Assembly: GCA_009760855.2 (NCBI GenBank)
Contig: WPIO01000027.1
Location: forward strand, 844,501 to 908,500
DNA from: Cristatella mucedo
Lineage: Eukaryota > Bryozoa > Phylactolaemata > Cristatellidae
Direction: 5' to 3'
DNA length: 64,000 nucleotides
Shown: positions 59,429-64,000 of the stretch, one piece after another
Layout of the letters: each line of letters opens with the position of its first letter
How positions within the stretch are numbered: position 1 is the stretch's first letter
Notes under the pieces: generated by a model
The model's input: the letters and a program-made list of their open reading frames with translations, nothing else
Told to the model about the DNA's origin: nothing
Databases searched by the model: none
Program-made: the position numbers and the translations under genes

Positions 59429-59666
59429 GTATACGAACGATACTAGATCCAGCTGCCTCATTCTTTGTTCGCTTACTATCACTTGACCAAGTTTGATTTG
59501 ATTTACCGTTAATTTGACTCCTCACAGGTCGTGCAAATTTGGCGGCGTGTTTGAAACAGTACCAAGTCTGGAAATTCTCTTAAGGATCTTTGTCTGGTTA
59601 GTGTATATCCAGTTCTCTCATTGGTGTGATGCTGTCCACTCCACCGTTCGATGTAACAAAAAAAAT

Positions 59667-59835
59667 CCTAGCTGATTAAACAGCCTCTTTTTGTATAGCG
59701 ACAGAAGAGCTTTTACGGCTATCACCACCACTTTCGGTGGCGATAAATGATCGCCCACCCCAGGAATCGAACCCACGACCTCGGAACCGAGGTCATGAAA
59801 GCAACCGCCTTACCTAGTGCCATCACGGCTCACCG
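59667..59835 (-). mobile_element. SINE-1, young
   Basis: Minus-strand copy very close to 15391-15562, sharing head, box B GGTTCGATTCC and end CTGTTTAATCAGCTAGGA, followed by a T-rich tail. Confidence 0.85.
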
Positions 59836-59839
59836 TAAT

Positions 59840-62330
59840 GTAGACGAGCGTGCTCCCACAAGCGGCTAATCGGTTTGAGGAACCGAGGTAATGCTTTATC
59901 CTCACCCAAAAAATGCACCTTGAAAAGCGACTACTTTAGCTCAGTTGTAAGGAAACAGGCTCAGAAACAGACTCCGGCATAATAATAAGAGAACCCACAC
60001 ATAAGCTAGAATAAGTGTGCTAAGGCTTTCTTTTCGATAGATCCAGTCGCATAACCAAACACTAAGTATATTTACCAGAAAGCTGATGATTTGCTTGACA
60101 AGATCGATCGGTCTGCCACTCCAAGAGCTGACAGCCCAAGCGAAAACTAACTTCATTAGCATCATGCATGCCGAGCCAGCCCTCGGTCATTCCAACATAG
60201 CAGTCTTGAAATTATCTTCATGCATGCGAGTATAAGTACATAGACATTAGTGGTCTTTTTCCTGCAGCGTGCCCCTCTCAACGGATAATGGCAGCAACAA
60301 GTGGCTCACCATGCCTGCGGGTAGGCCACGCAGGGTTTTCAGTCTAGAAACGAGGATCGTCTCCATAATTTACTATTTGGACCATGGGTGGTTCCACAAG
60401 CAGGGAATTGGCAACAGAATAGTCGCTTGTTTTCCTGGGATGAATGACTTTGTACCTCGATGTACCTCAGAACGTGCTTGTTCTGTCTGCCAGAAGTCTT
60501 TTGAAAGATAAATGTATGCTTTAGCAAAATAACTACTTAAGCACACACATCGGTTCATAAAATCTACTAATTAAACCGAGGAAGTCTGCCACGCCGAAAG
60601 ATGGCACACTTGAGTCAAGGCAAGATGGCACACTTCCGTCAAGCTGCAAGACGGCTCAGATGTCTTTGTGAAGGGAACTATAGTGACTCAGTGAAACTAA
60701 TCGGGCCCACTGGCAGTGGAGCTGCTCGTAATTTTAAGACTCGCTAAATGGCCGTCACGGATTGGTTCAGTCAATCGCCCGATATGATGACTTGGTCCAA
60801 CGATGTGAAAAATCGAAATCTGCCTAACCCCTACTGACTTATCGAGCTGTTTTGATTGTTGTGGAGTCGATGCTGCACGACAGAAGCTGCTGGTCTCGAT
60901 TCTCAGCCGGCAACAAGAATCAATGTGTGCTTACTTCTTAAGAGACTAAGAAGTCTGGCATTGCTGCTTGCTATACAACAGAGCTTAATCAATGTTTTTA
61001 CCGATTGTGCTTAATTTTTTCAGCCAGAGCTAGGAGAATTTTAGTCTGTTCAAAGTGCAACTACGAACCCAGGTGGCCACATTGCTCGTGGTTAGTATAT
61101 ACCCATTGATAATAGCCCATATAGATACAGAAGTTCGTTGGTGGCTATCTCCCAGTTTTCACCAGGTAATAGAGAATTTCCTGCAGAAGCACTCAAAACT
61201 ACTACCTAGGTCGTGAAATGCCACAACCTTATCCTTAGGCTAACCGCTAAGGGTAGAGAAGGCCTACTTCAGCTCCTAGCCATAATTGACTGCCCTAGTG
61301 TGTCGATGCACAAGGGTAACTGGCTGCTAACACAAGCTCAAACACACCCACGAATACGTGCAGATATCACTCTGCCAATAAATTATAACACGTAACAGGG
61401 GTTCGAATGCTGACAGAACAGAGGCTTTGGGAACTGCCAACACTCAGAAAAACTGCATAAACCTGCATGGCTTGATAGATTACCAAAGCTAAGGAGTAGC
61501 AGCAAACAAGGACAGGCTCGGGAGAAAGCAGCACCACTGAAAGCAGGTCGACAAACTTTTGCAGCCTATTGGCTTTATTCCTTCCAAACAAAAAGAGATA
61601 TACACATTAAATACAAACATCATAACTCGTCGTTGCCATTGCTGTTGAGATGGTTGTTGCCAATCACACTTGCAGTGATGCGGACTCGGCTTAGCTGAGA
61701 TTTGAATTGACCATTCGATTCCACTGAAACAAGATGTACACGTTGAAGCCTACAGGGCTGGCAATGAACAATAGGGCTAAGACCACAAGTGTCCCTAAAC
61801 TTTACATTAGGACCTGGATTGGACCTAGGGCAAACTCTTCCTATTTTCCAATTACACCTAAAGGCTAGATGATGCTTTACTAGTAAAAACTTCCACATCC
61901 AAGCACGCTGGAAGCATGTGCCCGGGACATTGGCCAATCAGATTTCTATAATTTGTATCTGTATGAATGCAAATCAGAGAGAAAACAATCAATGAGAAGA
62001 GACGGCAACGGCTGCCAAAACAAGAGGAAATTCTGCAACTTGCTAGTGCTAGTATGCTTGCTAGCAGCACGACAGTGAAAAGGAAAAATGTTGCAACTCA
62101 CCTGCGTTTGCATGCCTGTCAACAATGTACTCCACACTTTCCAAAGGAGTCTCTTCTTCTTTCTAAAACGTGATCAAGGGCCTGCGGTCACAGGGTGCAC
62201 ATTATGCAGCATGCAACAGAACTTTTCAACGGATACTAGATTTTCTGGCACTCTCGTCAATTCAATGGCTGCTGCCGGTGCTGCCATCGACACCAGCTAG
62301 AAGGTGGCAGGCAATGTAAACTTCAGCTAC
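59840..62330. other. No gene recognised
   Basis: Contains the hydrophobic minus-strand ORF at 60165-59941 and a 105-codon minus-strand frame at 61937-61620 with no recognised domain. Confidence 0.35.
59941..60165 (-). CDS. Hydrophobic 74-codon ORF, unassigned
   Basis: The minus-strand frame contains two probable membrane helices separated by a short polar loop (VKQIISFLVNILSVW, then LSTLILAYVWVLLLL) and ends LFPYN. It resembles the end of a multi-pass transporter in general character only. No family was recognised and no adjoining exon was found. Confidence 0.15.
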   Translation of the reverse strand: MMLMKLVFAWAVSSWSGRPIDLVKQIISFLVNILSVWLCDWIYRKESLSTLILAYVWVLLLLCRSLFLSLFPYN

Positions 62331-62334
62331 GACA

Positions 62335-62426
62335 GCCCAACTGCATACAATATCCTTAGCAGCAAATGTAAATTGCCTAGTAAGAGATTTCTGAGGGTGC
62401 TATATCAAATGTATTATTATTATTAA
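62335..62426 (+). mobile_element. LINE family B 3' end fragment, plus strand
   Basis: GCAAATGTAAATTGCCTAG, AAGAGATTTCTGAGGGTGC and (ATT)n show the family B terminus in plus orientation. Confidence 0.55.
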
Positions 62427-62429
62427 ATT

Positions 62430-63060
62430 TGGAAAGCCTACTGCATTTGTGTAAATGACATTATCAAATCCCTACTATTCATCTCAACGCCCAAGATCTG
62501 GCCGATGGAGAACGACTAAAGCTGCGCTAACACGGTCAACTTTCCTCCTTCGTGAATCCAACTTTCCTCCTCGCGTGGGCGTTTTCACTACCCATGCAGG
62601 AAACGTTTATGGCCGACTCAGTCTTGCTCACAACACGTTAGTAGCATACACGAAGTCCGCCATTAAAACGATTCATAGATTACGACAGGCTGTCCCAAGT
62701 GTCGCAGGACATTGGTCGCGAATTGCTCCATCCACGGGCAGGAAACCAGCAAACCTAACTAGTCACACTGACAGAGAAAATTGCGATGGAGGCCTGAGAG
62801 GTGAAGCCAGCATCCTAACCAGCAGGCTATTTGCAGAGCTGGTGAGAAAAATGCACACGCCATTAAATAGGATATCACCTCAAATATTTTTATTTATGTG
62901 AACTCCTGACCAACAAAGAACCACCACGAGTTAAAAGAGCCGCCTGAATGCAAAATATTCGCTGCAGCATTGGTAACAAATGGTGCACGATACGACCTTG
63001 GTCTGCTAACCAGGAGCAAAAAATATCAAAACGAGCTTGTTTAGCAGTTTCTGGTAAGCT
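62430..63060. other. Unassigned; 148-codon plus-strand ORF
   Basis: The frame 62455-62901 is basic and Ser/Thr/Arg-rich (RSGRWRTTKAALTR, KPANLTSHTDREN). No domain recognised. It adjoins the Tc1-like remnant on the other strand and may be part of transposon debris. Confidence 0.25.
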
Positions 63061-63069
63061 TTTAAGATG

Positions 63070-63560
63070 TATATAAAATATATCCAACTTCTTAGTCATT
63101 AATAAGTAAGCCTCCTGTGGTTCTTGATGACCAACTGCTCCCAACTGTGCATCGAAGCCACCAGCTTCTTAACTGTGTCGTGGGCGACCAACGCCACAGT
63201 ATTCGAAACCGCTCTGAAAGATCGTCTGCCGGGGCAGGCCGATTTGGATTACTACTCAGACGCTGGTCTATGGCATCCCTTACATGCTCGCTGAGGTTTT
63301 AATTGGGTGACTGACGGGACCAATCCAGGACGGTAACGGCCGAGCGATACGATTGTTCTCTGATTCAATTCGCAGCACAATGTGGGTCATTATCCGGCAG
63401 ATACATCAATTCATCAAGCAAGAGACTTCTGGCAGACAGAATTCCCGTCTTCCGATGGACATCTCTTACGTACAAATCTGGCTCACAATGGCAGGAATGA
63501 GGTATACCGACCGGATACCGGCAACGGAAAATAAGGTTACGCCACAGCCTTGTTTAACAG
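63070..63560 (-). pseudogene. Tc1-like transposase remnant (C-terminal half)
   Basis: On the minus strand, in shifting frames, there are MYLPDNDPHCAAN (Tc1 family: QDNDPKHTSK), VLDWSRQSPN followed by a stop and NLSEHVRDAID (family: WPARSPDLNPIENLW) and finally TVKKLVASMHSWEQLVI (family: LVxSMxxRLxAVI). These blocks are in Tc1/mariner order. Stops and frameshifts show the copy is dead. The rest of the element probably extends toward 63990, where no clear domain is visible. Confidence 0.6.
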
Positions 63561-64000
63561 CATGCCTTGCTATGGTAGGCGGCCTTATTTTAATAGTATG
63601 CTTGCATGCAGTCTTCGTGACACTGCTCACCTTGTCTTTGGCTAATGCAGAGGCAACGCTTTATTATTCAAGAGAGATTACCTTTGCTCTTATCATTTCG
63701 ATAGAACAAGCATCCGTCTTGAATCATCCAGAGGGCCAATTTGGCCTCTCGGCTTCTCACAGTTTACACAGCCAAATGGTCTTCTACCCGAGCCGCCGAA
63801 AGACGCTCACAAAGGCAAGTCGACGACTCACCGGTAGCAGGCCAACTGCAGTTCCCGCAGGGACTTCCAGCTCCGGCAAGAACAGCGCCAATCTAGGCTT
63901 GCTATGGGACAGCAAAGGTCTCGTCGGCGAAAGATCCTCTGGCTGCACCTTCTTATTTAAAGGTCCTTGGCGGCATCCGCTTGACTTGAACACCTCTTGG

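Noticed and set aside
62455-62901. 148-codon plus-strand ORF as a gene
   Set aside because: No domain, no splice context and adjacent to transposon debris; kept only as an unassigned region.

Overview
The window is metazoan genomic DNA. It has introns with GT/AG boundaries, long (GT)n, (GA)n and (CT)n arrays, non-LTR retrotransposons of the CR1/L2 type, tRNA-derived SINEs and remnants of cut-and-paste transposons, and no prokaryotic gene organisation. The two recognisable genes are animal-type ceramide synthase (with the acidic tail seen in CERS5/6) and ORMDL. The repeat landscape suggests an invertebrate, but I cannot name the phylum.

Layout. 1-4131: no recognisable gene; SINE, (TG)n and (GA)n arrays. 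4132-12769 (+): the last five coding exons of a ceramide synthase. The N-terminal exons are probably upstream of the window. Its 6.85-kb intron is packed with LINE and SINE pieces and a 366-bp non-autonomous hAT element flanked by a perfect 8-bp target-site duplication. 12770-13946: about 1.2 kb between genes. 13947-16471 (-): a complete three-exon ORMDL gene encoding 153 residues. 16.7-27.7 kb: mostly unassigned, with old repeats, one possible membrane-protein exon near 22.5 kb and a 12-bp minisatellite near 26.2 kb. 27.7-34.6 kb: a block of LINEs containing a 3.2-kb family A element (endonuclease, reverse transcriptase, C-terminal domain), a family B element and a plus-strand degenerate element. 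34.8-40.3 kb: SINEs and unassigned sequence. 40.9-48.6 kb: a strongly GC- and CpG-rich island with an intact 540-codon reading frame (44140-45762) that I do not recognise, and perfect hairpins just beyond it. 49-64 kb: more LINE and SINE copies, a hAT-type transposase fragment, a Tc1-like transposase remnant and a second perfect hairpin.

How the genes relate. Ceramide synthase N-acylates sphingoid bases in the ER. ORMDL is the ER subunit that restrains serine palmitoyltransferase, the first enzyme of the same pathway, in response to ceramide. Here the two genes lie tail to tail, with stop codons 1.18 kb apart. A biosynthetic enzyme and the sensor of its product are therefore physical neighbours. 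The ORMDL also carries Thr at position 13, where the vertebrate proteins have the Asn implicated in ceramide sensing.

Repeat biology. Two LINE families (A with an ATTAC-type tail, B with a (TAA)n tail) dominate. One SINE family (SINE-2) joins a tRNA-like head to the 3' end of LINE family B, as expected of a SINE mobilised by that LINE. A second SINE (SINE-1) has a similar tRNA-type promoter and an unrelated body. Near-identical LINE-B copies indicate recent activity.
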